From contig NZ_CP042828.1 in NCBI RefSeq assembly GCF_008000995.1, positions 5,003,306 through 5,067,305 on the forward strand: a stretch of DNA of 64,000 nt, given 5' to 3'. Every line of letters starts with the position of its first letter. The stretch's first letter is position 1. Below are positions 44,656-54,215 of the stretch, piece by piece. This stretch comes from Ruania zhangjianzhongii (GTDB taxonomy: Bacteria > Actinomycetota > Actinomycetes > Actinomycetales > Beutenbergiaceae). The notes below the pieces were generated by a model. It was not told the origin of the DNA. It did no database searches and saw only the letters and a list, made by a program, of their open reading frames with translations. Made by a program: the position numbers and the translations under genes.

Positions 44656-44673
44656 CTTGATTACAGTGTCGTT

Positions 44674-45198
44674 ATGTCCGCCGCCGTTCCGACCCCTGGT
44701 CCGCGGGTGCCCAAGCCGCCCGTGACGCGGCTCCGGCGCCCGCATACGCACCAGTTGCCGGTGGTGGACGAGACCTCGGCCGGTGGCCTGGTGGTGGACG
44801 TGCACGACGGCCGCGCCTACACGGCCGTGATCGCCCGCCGGAACCGCGCCGGACGCCTGGAGTGGTGCCTACCGAAGGGTCACCTCGAGGGCGAGGAGAC
44901 CCCGGAGCAGGCCGCGGTCCGGGAGATCGAGGAGGAGACCGGCATCACCGGCCACGTGCTCCTGCACCTGGCCACGATCGACTACTGGTTCGCCGGCAAC
45001 GACCGGCGGGTGCACAAGGTGGTGCACCACTATCTGCTCGAAGCCCTCGGCGGGACGCTGACCATCGAGAACGATCCGGACCACGAGGCCGAGGATGTCG
45101 CTTGGGTGTCGTTGTCCCGGGTGGCCGCTCAGCTCGCCTATCCGAACGAGCGGCGCGTGGTGGCGACCGCACGGGACATTCTTGAGGGCCGCCCGTGA
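44674..45198 (+). CDS. NUDIX hydrolase
   Basis: The 174-residue protein starts at the ATG at 44674. The NUDIX box is GHLEGEETPEQAAVREIEEETG, read in parts as GxxxxxE-x7-REUxEExGU (residues about 68-90). It would hydrolyse a nucleoside diphosphate derivative such as an oxidised nucleotide or NADH. Its mycobacterial counterpart is MutT4 (Rv3908), with the same neighbours. The first 30 residues are basic and Pro-rich. Confidence 0.93.
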   Translation: MSAAVPTPGPRVPKPPVTRLRRPHTHQLPVVDETSAGGLVVDVHDGRAYTAVIARRNRAGRLEWCLPKGHLEGEETPEQAAVREIEEETGITGHVLLHLATIDYWFAGNDRRVHKVVHHYLLEALGGTLTIENDPDHEAEDVAWVSLSRVAAQLAYPNERRVVATARDILEGRP

Positions 45199-45268
45199 CG
45201 GCCGCCCGGTGAGGGCCGCAGCAGGTGCACGCACGGACGGGGCGGTGGCGCGCAGGCTTCGCCGTGGG

Positions 45269-47848
45269 ATGCTGGCACCCGTGCAGCGGACGACGAGCCT
45301 GCTGGTGGCGTGCCTGCTGGTAGCAGCGACCGTGCTGGCCGGGTGGACCCCAGCCAGCGCAGACGATGAGCCGAGCGGGCTGGACGTGCAGATCACCGAC
45401 ATCACGCCCACGGTGCTCCGCCCGGGCGACGACTGGGTGATCCGGGGCACGGTGACCAACACCGGCACCGAGGAGCTCTCCGACCCGGTGATCCGCCTGC
45501 GGTTCCAGACCTACGTCCCTTCCTCCCGGACGGCGCTGGCAGCGTGGAACGTCTCCGGCGACTCGCTGGTGACCACGGTGCTGGTCGCCCAGCCGCTCGG
45601 CTCCGACCTGCGCCCCGGACAACAACGCAGCTACCAGATCACCATCCCGCCCGAGGAGTCGCCGTTCTACCCGGGGGCCGCCTGGGGGCCGCGCGGGATC
45701 GCAGTGGAGGCGACCTCCGGCGATGTCCAGGACGCGGAACGCACCACGGTGCTCTGGTACCCCGACGCCGAGGACTCGGTGGCAACCACCGAGCTCTCCG
45801 TGCTGGTCCCGATGACGGCGACCGCAGACGAGTGGGATGCGGCCAGTACCGACGGCACCACGCTGGCAGAGGCCACTGCACCCCGCCTCGGCAGGGTGCT
45901 GCAGGCCGCCGATACCGCCGGGGTGTCCTGGGCAGTGGACCCGGCGTTGCTCGAGGAGCAGCCGCTCGGCGCGGAAGCCGCCGCTCGCGCCCTGGACAGC
46001 GACAACGAACCGGCAGCCGAACCCAGCACCGCACCGGATCCGCCCAGCAGCGATCCGACCACCGCACCGGATCCGGCGACGGGGACCGCCGAGAACGGCT
46101 CCGACCCAGCGAACACCGAGTCGAGCTCGTCCAGTGGCTCACCGGACGGCGAGGACGCCGGTGGCGCACCGGACGATGCGGATGAGCCCAGTGACACCAC
46201 CGACGACACCGATCCGGCCACTGGCACCGACGACACCGGCAGTGCCGATCCCGGCGAGACGAGCACGGACCAGGGCGAGGCGACCGATCAGGGCGACTCA
46301 CCGCCGTCGACCTCTGGCCCCGAGCTGACCGGCACCGAGCTGATCACCAGGCTGGCCTCCGGCAGCGGCGGCCGGGACGTGATCGCCCTGGGCTACGGTG
46401 ATGCCGATCCGGCGACGTTCCAGACCGAGGCGGGATCCGACCTGGCGCAGGCCGGGATGGAACGATCGCGCTACCTGTTCGACCAACACGACATCCACCC
46501 GATCGAGCGGGTGCTCTGGCCGAGCCGCTACGACCTGCAGTCGCTGACCACGTTCGCCGACCTGGACGTGCGTTCGGTCGTCCTGCCCGCGGACAGCCAG
46601 CCGGCGACGACCGACGTGACCTACACGCCGTCGGGCCGATCCGTACTGGACACCGAATCCGGTGACCTGGACACGGCGCTGTGGGACTCCGGGCTGAGCG
46701 CGCTGTTCACCTCGGACCTGACTCCGCTGCAGATCCGCCAGGACCTGCTCGCCCAGACCGCGGTGATCGCCCGGGAACGGCCCACCGACGGGCGCGGTCT
46801 GCTCGCCGTGGCCCCGCACGATGTCGGCACCGATCCCGAGCAGCTGCAGGCAGTGACCGAGGCCCTTGCCGCCATCGACGAGGCCCCGTGGCTGCAGATG
46901 ACCAACCTGCGCTCACTGCTCGGCCGCACCGACAGCGGTGAGCCACGCGAGCCGGTGCCCGCCGAGCCGACCACACCGGCGTCGCTGGCGGACGCCGAAG
47001 TGGCAGAGCTGGGTTCGGTGCTCTCCACGCTCGAGGCCTACGTCTCGGTCACCGACGCCCCGCAGCGCTACCTGGGCACGGTCGGTCCGAACGCGCTCGC
47101 GGCACCATCGGCCGCGCTGGCCTCAGCGCCGGCTACCCAGCGCCGCCTGCTGGACGCCGCCGCGCAGACCTCCGAGGAGTTGCGCTCGGCCATCCAGGTG
47201 GAGTCCGGATCGTCGGTGCTGCTGGTTTCCGCGGGTGGCGATCTGCCCATCAGCATCCAGTCCTCCCTGCCGGTGGAGGCCACAGTGACCGTGCGAATGG
47301 TGCCCGGTGACCCTCGGCTCCGGGCCGAGGAGGTGGTGACCGCAACTCTGCGTCCGAATGCCACCACCACGGTGCGGATCCCGGTGACGGCCGTATCCAA
47401 CGGCAACGTCGACGTCCATTTCGACGTGCTCACTGCCGCCGACGGCGTGCTCCTGGCCAGCGGCGATCCGTTCAGCGTGCGGGTGCGGGCCGACTGGGAG
47501 AACACCGGGACGATCATCGTCGCCGCCGTGCTGATCGTCGGATTCGTGATCGGGCTGGTGCGCACGATCCGCAAGGGCCGCCGGTTCGAGACCCGCGCCG
47601 CCACGGCCGGTGGCGGCGCCGTGGCGCGCACCGGGCCGGAGGCAGCGTCCGCGGACGAGGGCGGGTCGCGGGAACAGAGGGCCTCCGCCTTGAACGCGGC
47701 GAGAGCGCCGGAGGAGGCAGAGACCGAAGACGGCGGAGGCGCACCCGCCGAGAAGCGCCCTCCGGGGGAGGACGATTCCGGTCGGAACGTCGACGGCGGA
47801 ACTCGCCCGGATGCCGCACCTGACCCGCCACGGAAGGACCAGCCCTGA
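45269..47848 (+). CDS. DUF6049 family membrane-anchored exported protein
   Basis: The 859-residue protein has a signal peptide (residues 1-31, ending TPASA), a long ectodomain and one membrane segment near residues 747-770 (TIIVAAVLIVGFVIGLV). A disordered Ser/Thr/Asp-rich stretch (about 250-345) interrupts the ectodomain. The counterpart in M. tuberculosis is Rv3909. The role in the envelope next to MurJ is unknown but the pairing is conserved. A GTG at 45209 would add 20 residues, and 45269 gives the better signal peptide. The stop overlaps the murJ start (TGATG). Confidence 0.85.
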   Translation: MLAPVQRTTSLLVACLLVAATVLAGWTPASADDEPSGLDVQITDITPTVLRPGDDWVIRGTVTNTGTEELSDPVIRLRFQTYVPSSRTALAAWNVSGDSLVTTVLVAQPLGSDLRPGQQRSYQITIPPEESPFYPGAAWGPRGIAVEATSGDVQDAERTTVLWYPDAEDSVATTELSVLVPMTATADEWDAASTDGTTLAEATAPRLGRVLQAADTAGVSWAVDPALLEEQPLGAEAAARALDSDNEPAAEPSTAPDPPSSDPTTAPDPATGTAENGSDPANTESSSSSGSPDGEDAGGAPDDADEPSDTTDDTDPATGTDDTGSADPGETSTDQGEATDQGDSPPSTSGPELTGTELITRLASGSGGRDVIALGYGDADPATFQTEAGSDLAQAGMERSRYLFDQHDIHPIERVLWPSRYDLQSLTTFADLDVRSVVLPADSQPATTDVTYTPSGRSVLDTESGDLDTALWDSGLSALFTSDLTPLQIRQDLLAQTAVIARERPTDGRGLLAVAPHDVGTDPEQLQAVTEALAAIDEAPWLQMTNLRSLLGRTDSGEPREPVPAEPTTPASLADAEVAELGSVLSTLEAYVSVTDAPQRYLGTVGPNALAAPSAALASAPATQRRLLDAAAQTSEELRSAIQVESGSSVLLVSAGGDLPISIQSSLPVEATVTVRMVPGDPRLRAEEVVTATLRPNATTTVRIPVTAVSNGNVDVHFDVLTAADGVLLASGDPFSVRVRADWENTGTIIVAAVLIVGFVIGLVRTIRKGRRFETRAATAGGGAVARTGPEAASADEGGSREQRASALNAARAPEEAETEDGGGAPAEKRPPGEDDSGRNVDGGTRPDAAPDPPRKDQP

Positions 47849-50800
47849 TGGCCGAGCGCTCCGGACTGGCCGGTTCCGCCGCGATGATGTTCTCCGGGAC
47901 CCTGGTGTCCCGGGCCCTCGGTCTGGCCCGGAACGCCCTGATGGTCGCCGCGATCGGCGTGACCGGCAGCGGCGCAGCAGACGCGTTCTCGGTAGCGAAC
48001 AAGCTGCCGAACATCATCTACATGCTGCTCGCCGGCGGCATCCTGAACGCCGTGCTCGTGCCGCAGATCGTCCGGGCGATGCGCCGCCCGGACGGTGGCA
48101 CCGACTACGTCAACCGGCTGCTCACCATCGCCGGTGTGCTCATGCTCGGGATCACCGTCGCGCTGACTGCCGCGTCGGGCCTGCTGGTCTCGCTGTACGC
48201 CGCCGAGTTCCGGAGCGGTCCATGGGCGTCCCTGGCGGTCACGTTCGCCGTCTGGTGCATCCCGCAGCTGTTCTTCTACGGCATGTACACCCTGCTCGGG
48301 CAGGTACTGAACGCCCGCAGCAACTTCGGGCCGTACATGTGGGCCCCGGCCCTGAACAACGTGGTCTCCATCGCAGGCCTGGTCGCGTACCTGATCGTCT
48401 ACGGGTCCTACCAGATCGGCGAGGTCCCGGCCGATGCCTGGGACGGCGGGCGGATCATGCTGCTGGCCGGGCCGTACACGCTCGGTGTGGTCGCGCAGGC
48501 GCTGATCCTCATCGTGCCGCTGTACCGGTCCGGGTTCCGGTACCGGCCGAAGTGGGGCCTGCGCGGGAGCGGGCTGGGCTCGGCCGGCAGGGTGGCGGTC
48601 TGGGCGTTCGCTGCCCTGGCCGCGGGGCAGGTCGGCTACCTGGGGGTGTCCAACCTGGCGGCGGCGGCCGGTACCGCAGCGGTCTCCGGCGGCACCGCGG
48701 ACCCGAACATCGCCGGCAACGCGGCCTACGACAACGCCTTCTTCATCTTCATGCTGCCGCAGTCGCTGATCACCGTGTCCCTGGTGACGGCGCTGTTCAC
48801 CCGGCTCTCCGAGCACGCGGTCGGGCAGCAGACCCTCCGGGTACGTGAGGACCTCTCCCGCGGGTTGCGCACGCTGGCGGTGTTCACCATCTTCGCCGCC
48901 GGGGCGTTCATGGTGCTCGCTATCCCGCTCACCCAGGTGGTGCAGTTCGACCAGGCGACCTTCGCGTCCTATCGCGCGATCGGGCACGTGCTGGTCGCGA
49001 TGCTGGTCGGTCTGCCGGCGATCGCGGTGTGGACGATGGCTCAGCGGGTCTATTTCGCGTACGAGGACACCCGGTTCCTGTTCTTCGTCCAGGTGCCGAT
49101 GGCACTGGTGCAGATCGGTGGCAGCCTGGGCTCGTTCCTGCTGCTGGAGGTGCAGTGGTGGGTGGTCGGCGCCGGTGTCGCCACCACTGTCTCGAACACG
49201 TTGGGTGGCCTGATCGCGTTCCTCGCGCTGCGGCGCAAGCTGCCCAGCCTGGACGGCGCTCGAGTGCTGCGCACCCACCTGCGGGTGGTCCTCGCCGTGA
49301 TCCCGTCCGTGGCCGTGGGCTGGGGACTGCTGCACCTGTGGGGGGTGCAGACCTCGTTCGCCGGAGCACTCGCCCGGGTCCTGCTCCTCGGCGCGCTGAT
49401 GGCGCTGATCTACTACGTGCTGCTGCGGCGGTTTCGGGTCAGCGAGCTGGATCAGCTCACCGATCGAGTGGCGGTGATGGCCAAGCCGATCACGACTCGG
49501 CTGGCTCCACTGACGAGCCGCATCGTGATCCCCGCTTGGTTGCGTACGATATGGACCACAATCGTTGCAGCTGACACGGGGAACGGAGGGCCGCGGGTGG
49601 ATCGAGTCGCTGACCCGGCCCTGGAGAGCGGGGACACGGTCGCAGACCGGTACGTGCTGGACGCACCGGCCGAGACCGATCTCGGCCATGCCTGGGCATG
49701 GTCCGGGCAGGACGAGATCCTGCAGCGCCGGGTGCAGGTGACGGTGCTCGGTGGTCCGCACAAGGAGGAAGCGCTGGACGCGGCGCGCCGCGCTTCGCTG
49801 GTCCGTGATGACCGGCTGCAACGCATCCTGCGGGTCGGTCACTACGAGGACACCGCCTACCTCGTCACCGAGCCGGTAGCCGGTGTGCCGCTGAGCACGC
49901 TGGTCGAGGCCGGGCCGATGCCGCCCACACAGGCGCGCGCCCTGGTAGGCAACGCCGCCGCTGCTCTGGAGACCGCCCGGAAACGAGGGGTGCATCACCT
50001 CCGGCTCAGCCCGCAGTCGGTGCAGCTGATGCAAGACGGGACCGTGGTGGTCACCGGGCTCGCTGTGGCCGCAGCTCAGGCCGGCACCGAGCTGCCGGAC
50101 GCCCGCAGTGCCGCGCGCACGGACGCCGTCGCCCTCGTGGAACTGCTCTACACCGCGCTGACCGGAATGTGGCCCGGCGACCGAGTGCTGGCCAGCGGGC
50201 TACCGCTCGCCCCGCGGTCCGGCCGGGCGCCGGAGCCGCCGGCCGACGTCGCCGGCGGTGTGCCGCACGATCTGGACACCCTCTGTGCCGTGACCTTCGG
50301 CCCGCACCAGGATGGTCCGTACACCCCGGGCGAGCTGGTTCGTGAGCTCCAGCCGTGGGACTCCCTGGATCCGCCCGCCGTGCCGGGTGCCCCACCGGAG
50401 CAGCACGACGGCGGAACTCGCCCGGATGCCGCAGGTGCGGCCGCCGTCACCGGTTCTATGGCCGGTACCGCGATCCTGCCTACTCCCGGCCGCGGGATCC
50501 GGACCGGATCAGGCCCCGCTGGGCCGACCGGCCCGCCCGAGACACCCGGGCCTGATCCGGAGTCCACCCCGCCTGCGGTCGCCGATGCGGATCCTGCGCC
50601 CGAGACCACGATCAGATCCGGCCTGGTGCGGCGCCTCAGCGGCACCAGCCTGGCGCAGCGACTCGGCGGCACCGCCGGCACCACCGCGCCGGCAGCCACT
50701 CCACCCGCTGCGACCGTCCCGCCGCCGGAGCCGGCCGCTGCCGCACCGCCACCGCCTCCCGCTGAGCCCAGGCACGCAGGCGCTGAGTCCGGGCACGCAA

Positions 50801-51759
50801 GCGAACCGCAGACCACTCGGTTCGCGGCACCAGAGCGCCCGGTGCCACCCACGCAGGGCTGGGACCTGCCGACCAGCGGCAGCACCGCCGTCACCCCGGC
50901 CGAACCGAGCGAACCGAGCGAACCAGCCGATGCCGGCCGCTCGCTCGGCGGAGACCTCTCCTCCGCGGCCGGAAAGGTTGCCGCCGGTGCGGGCCGGATG
51001 GCGGCCGGGGCGCGGGGGCTCCTGGAGCGCGTGCGTCCCGAGGAGGACGAGGAAGAGGCGGCCGTGCTCCCACCCGGTCCCGATTCCGGCGACGCCGCCG
51101 ACGGGGACACGAAACGGTCCCGGTTCAACCCCACGCCGTGGGTGATCTTCGCGATGGTGGCCATCCTGGTGATCGCGCTGATCCTCGCACTCGGGTCGCT
51201 TCGCGATGCAGGCAGGTCCTTCGCCCCCGCTGAGGACAGCCCGGAGCCGACTGCCACCGCGACGGAGGAACCCACCCCGGAGCAGACCACCGAAGAGCCC
51301 TCGGAGGAGCCCTCCGAGAGCCCCGAACCGGTGGACATCGGCTTCACCGAGGCCCGGTCCCTCGATCCGTCCACCGGCAGCGGGGACAACCCCGATCTGG
51401 CCGAGCAGGCGATCGATGGTGATGCGGACACCATCTGGCGCTCCTTGCGGTACGACAACCCCACCTACGGGATGAAGCCAGGGCTCGGCTTCGCCGTCGA
51501 GCTGGAGGAGCCGACCACGGTGACCTCGGTGACCGTCGACGTGCAGGGTGAGGGCGGAACCGTGCAGATCCGGAACACGTCACCGGACGACCCGAGCGGC
51601 GGGGAGGTCCTCGCCGAGGGGGCGATGGGACCGGACACCACCTACACGCTGTCCACACCCACCGAGCTGGAGGCGATCGTGCTCTGGTTCCCTGAGCTTC
51701 CGGAAGCCGCCTCGGACGGCCGCAACCGGATCGAGCTCGCCGAGATCACCGCGAACTGA
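47848..51759 (+). CDS. murJ: MurJ lipid II flippase fused to a pseudokinase and an extracellular domain
   Basis: The 1303-residue protein has a MurJ/MviN flippase part (about 1-540, 14 helices; e.g. KLPNIIYMLLAGGILNAVLVPQI). A kinase-like domain follows (about 597-835). Its catalytic loop reads HHLRLSPQSV in place of HRD and its DFG position reads VTGLAV, so it is a pseudokinase. A Pro/Ala-rich linker, one membrane helix (about 1098-1117) and an outer discoidin-like domain (about 1160-1303) follow. The same layout occurs in M. tuberculosis MviN (Rv3910), where the phosphorylated pseudokinase recruits FhaA. It flips lipid II. Confidence 0.93.
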   Translation: MAERSGLAGSAAMMFSGTLVSRALGLARNALMVAAIGVTGSGAADAFSVANKLPNIIYMLLAGGILNAVLVPQIVRAMRRPDGGTDYVNRLLTIAGVLMLGITVALTAASGLLVSLYAAEFRSGPWASLAVTFAVWCIPQLFFYGMYTLLGQVLNARSNFGPYMWAPALNNVVSIAGLVAYLIVYGSYQIGEVPADAWDGGRIMLLAGPYTLGVVAQALILIVPLYRSGFRYRPKWGLRGSGLGSAGRVAVWAFAALAAGQVGYLGVSNLAAAAGTAAVSGGTADPNIAGNAAYDNAFFIFMLPQSLITVSLVTALFTRLSEHAVGQQTLRVREDLSRGLRTLAVFTIFAAGAFMVLAIPLTQVVQFDQATFASYRAIGHVLVAMLVGLPAIAVWTMAQRVYFAYEDTRFLFFVQVPMALVQIGGSLGSFLLLEVQWWVVGAGVATTVSNTLGGLIAFLALRRKLPSLDGARVLRTHLRVVLAVIPSVAVGWGLLHLWGVQTSFAGALARVLLLGALMALIYYVLLRRFRVSELDQLTDRVAVMAKPITTRLAPLTSRIVIPAWLRTIWTTIVAADTGNGGPRVDRVADPALESGDTVADRYVLDAPAETDLGHAWAWSGQDEILQRRVQVTVLGGPHKEEALDAARRASLVRDDRLQRILRVGHYEDTAYLVTEPVAGVPLSTLVEAGPMPPTQARALVGNAAAALETARKRGVHHLRLSPQSVQLMQDGTVVVTGLAVAAAQAGTELPDARSAARTDAVALVELLYTALTGMWPGDRVLASGLPLAPRSGRAPEPPADVAGGVPHDLDTLCAVTFGPHQDGPYTPGELVRELQPWDSLDPPAVPGAPPEQHDGGTRPDAAGAAAVTGSMAGTAILPTPGRGIRTGSGPAGPTGPPETPGPDPESTPPAVADADPAPETTIRSGLVRRLSGTSLAQRLGGTAGTTAPAATPPAATVPPPEPAAAAPPPPPAEPRHAGAESGHASEPQTTRFAAPERPVPPTQGWDLPTSGSTAVTPAEPSEPSEPADAGRSLGGDLSSAAGKVAAGAGRMAAGARGLLERVRPEEDEEEAAVLPPGPDSGDAADGDTKRSRFNPTPWVIFAMVAILVIALILALGSLRDAGRSFAPAEDSPEPTATATEEPTPEQTTEEPSEEPSESPEPVDIGFTEARSLDPSTGSGDNPDLAEQAIDGDADTIWRSLRYDNPTYGMKPGLGFAVELEEPTTVTSVTVDVQGEGGTVQIRNTSPDDPSGGEVLAEGAMGPDTTYTLSTPTELEAIVLWFPELPEAASDGRNRIELAEITAN

Positions 51760-51861
51760 CCAACCGAATACCCCTGCCACCCCACAACGGCGACCAGTGG
51801 AACAAAGCTGGACCCGTCCGTGGTTGAGAGGGTGGCAAGCCACTGAGAAGAAGGATCCTCC

Positions 51862-52837
51862 ATGTCCCAGGACACCGCTCCACGCGACGTCATCATCGTC
51901 GGCTCCGGACCCGCCGGCTACACGGCCGCGGTCTACGCAGCCCGCGCCGGTCTGGAACCGATCGTGTTCGCTGGCTCCATCACCGCAGGCGGGGCGCTGA
52001 TGAACACCACCGACGTGGAGAACTACCCGGGTTTCCCGGACGGTGTGCTCGGTCCGGAGCTGATGGAGAAGATGCAGGCACAGGCCGAGCGATTCGGCGC
52101 CGATGTGCGCTACGAGGACGTCACCTCGGTGCAGCTCGAAGGCCCGGTGAAGACCGTGGTGAACGAGGACGGTGAGGAGTTCACCTCCCGCAGCGTGATC
52201 CTGACGACCGGCTCCGCGTACAAGGAGATCGGTATCGACGGGGAGAAGGAGTACTCCGGGCGTGGGGTGAGCTGGTGTGCCACCTGTGACGGGTTCTTCT
52301 TCCGCGACCAGGACATCATCGTGGTCGGCGGCGGTGACTCGGCGATGGAGGAGGCACTCTTCCTCACCCGGTTCGGGCGCACGGTGACCGTGGTGCACCG
52401 CCGGGACGAGCTGCGGGCGTCGAAGATCATGGCCGACCGGGCCCTGGCCGACGAGAAGATCACGTTCGCGTGGAATTCCGAGGTTGCTGCGATCCATGGC
52501 GACGCGAAGGTCACCGGAGTCACACTGCGCGACACGGTGACCGGTACGGAGCGCGAGGTCGGCGCCACCGGGGTGTTCGTGGCGATCGGGCATCTACCCC
52601 GCACTGAGCTGCTGGAAGGCCAGGTGAGCCTGAACGCCGAGGGATATGTCGACGTGGAGCACCCGAGCACTCGCACGAACCTCGAAGGCGTCTTCGCCGC
52701 CGGCGATGTGGTGGACCACCACTACCGGCAAGCGATCACCCGCTGCCGGAACCGGGTGCTCTGCGGCACTGGATGCCGAGCGCTACCTCGCCGCCCTCGA
52801 CGCCGCTGCCGCTGCCGAGCGCGCCCTGGTCGGCTGA
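51862..52837 (+). CDS. trxB: Thioredoxin-disulfide reductase, with a one-base frameshift near the 3' end
   Basis: The N-terminal 295 residues match TrxB, with FAD motif [13 protein letters not shown], the redox pair WCATCDG and NADPH motif [13 protein letters not shown]. The C-terminal block [14 protein letters not shown] is followed by an extra C in the run 52739-52741. Dropping it gives the family ending [16 protein letters not shown] and a stop at 52835-52837. As sequenced, the frame instead continues into trxA. TrxB passes NADPH electrons to thioredoxin. The frameshift may be an error, because trxA keeps its own ribosome site. Confidence 0.88.
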
Positions 52838-52866
52838 CCCGTAGATTCGATCCGAGGAGAGAAGCA

Positions 52867-53193
52867 ATGAGCAACATCACCACCACCTCCGATGACACCT
52901 TCCGCGCAGACGTACTCGAAGCGGACAAGCCGGTGCTCGTGGACTTCTGGGCTGACTGGTGCGGCCCGTGCCGCCAGTTCGCGCCGATTCTGGACGAGAT
53001 CGCTGGGGAGCACGCGGAGAAGATCGACGTACGCAAGCTGGACGTGGACGCCAACCCGCAGACCACTGCGGCGTACAACGTCGTGTCCATCCCCACCATC
53101 AACGTGTACTCCGGCGGCGAGCTGGTGAAGTCGATCGTCGGCTCGCGTCCGAAGAGGAAGTTCCTCGACGAGATTGCCGAGTTCCTCGGCTGA
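52867..53193 (+). CDS. trxA: Thioredoxin
   Basis: The 108-residue protein starts at the ATG at 52867 after GAGGAGAGAAG. It carries the active site [11 protein letters not shown] and the cis-Pro loop SIPTINVY. It reduces cytoplasmic disulfides with TrxB encoded just upstream. Owing to the frameshift in trxB, the uninterrupted sequence reads through in frame into trxA. Confidence 0.96.
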   Translation: MSNITTTSDDTFRADVLEADKPVLVDFWADWCGPCRQFAPILDEIAGEHAEKIDVRKLDVDANPQTTAAYNVVSIPTINVYSGGELVKSIVGSRPKRKFLDEIAEFLG

Positions 53194-53219
53194 GAGAAGC
53201 CGGCGCGCGGACGCTTCGT

Positions 53220-53248
53220 CGTGCGGCTGCGGTTCGCGCGGCCGCACG
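53220..53248. terminator. Hairpin after trxA
   Basis: CGTGCGGC (53220-53227) and GCCGCACG (53241-53248) form an 8-bp stem, 27 bp after the trxA stop. Confidence 0.5.
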
Positions 53249-53330
53249 GAGGGGCGTGGGGGGCAGGACTCTGCCAAGGAGTCTGGAAATTGCGTAGTGC
53301 TCGGCTCACGGTGCCACCTACGGTCGTCCT

Positions 53331-54215
53331 ATGACTTTCACCGTTCTTGACACCGATGCGTCCATGGCGGCCGTCCTCGATGCCGCGCCCGCTGATCGGG
53401 AAGATCTGATCCGGACCATGCTCGCCCCGGCAGCCGGGATGTTTCGCTACTTCCCCGGTGAGGTCGATCTGGCGCAGATGCACTCCTTCTCGATGGGGTT
53501 CCCGCTCGATCGAGAGTTGGGCAGGACACGGGAGGCGCTGCAGCAGCTCCGAGAAGCAGACGTGTGGACTCGGATTCACACGGCGCTGAACCAGGCCGCT
53601 GAGGTGCAGCGCCGAGCCCTCCCGGGCATCGAGGTGCCAGACATCATGGCCGTCCTCACCCTCGGCGATGCCACCGATGGGTATTTCATGAACGAGGCGT
53701 TCGGGCTGAGCGGAAACGGTGGAACGACGGGCTATCTGATGCTGACGCTCTGGCCTACCCCCGTTAATCTCGAACGCATCGAGGCTGCCGCGGTCCACGA
53801 GCTCCACCATAACCTCCGCTACGCACCCGGCGGGATCGTGTGGGATCCCGCGACCGTGACCGTCGGTGAGCACGTCATCTCCGAAGGTCTGGCGGATGCG
53901 TTCGCCCGCGAGCTGTACGGAGACCGACTCGGCTACACCCCGTTCGGAGAACCGCACCTGGACGACGACGAGGTGTTCGAGAAGGTCGTCTCCGGCCTGA
54001 CGGTGACCGGGATGCAGAACTTCGCAGCCTGGGTGCTGGGCGACGCCGCGGCCTCCAGGTTCGGTGCAACCCCGGTGGGCTTACCGACCGGGGCGGGCTA
54101 CGCCGTCGGCAATCGCCTGGTGGACACCTACCTGAGCGCGACCGATCAGGACGCGAGCCAGGCCCTGCACACACCCAGCCAGGAGATCATCGCGGTTGCG
54201 CTGGACCGCAGCTGA
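53331..54215 (+). CDS. DUF2268 family putative zinc protease
   Basis: The 294-residue protein contains AAVHELHHNLRYAP, an HExxH-type zinc motif, and downstream SEGLADAFARELYG with a third possible ligand. The DUF2268 family is predicted to be a Zn-dependent protease. No signal peptide is visible, so it is probably cytoplasmic. It replaces the sigM/cwlM region found between trx and parB in mycobacteria. Its stop (TGA) directly abuts the parB stop of the other strand. Confidence 0.8.
   Translation: MTFTVLDTDASMAAVLDAAPADREDLIRTMLAPAAGMFRYFPGEVDLAQMHSFSMGFPLDRELGRTREALQQLREADVWTRIHTALNQAAEVQRRALPGIEVPDIMAVLTLGDATDGYFMNEAFGLSGNGGTTGYLMLTLWPTPVNLERIEAAAVHELHHNLRYAPGGIVWDPATVTVGEHVISEGLADAFARELYGDRLGYTPFGEPHLDDDEVFEKVVSGLTVTGMQNFAAWVLGDAAASRFGATPVGLPTGAGYAVGNRLVDTYLSATDQDASQALHTPSQEIIAVALDRS

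Noticed and set aside
47068..50034. A 988-codon reverse frame across DUF6049 and murJ.
   Set aside because: Arg/His/Gln-rich composition with no motif, while both forward genes are recognisable.
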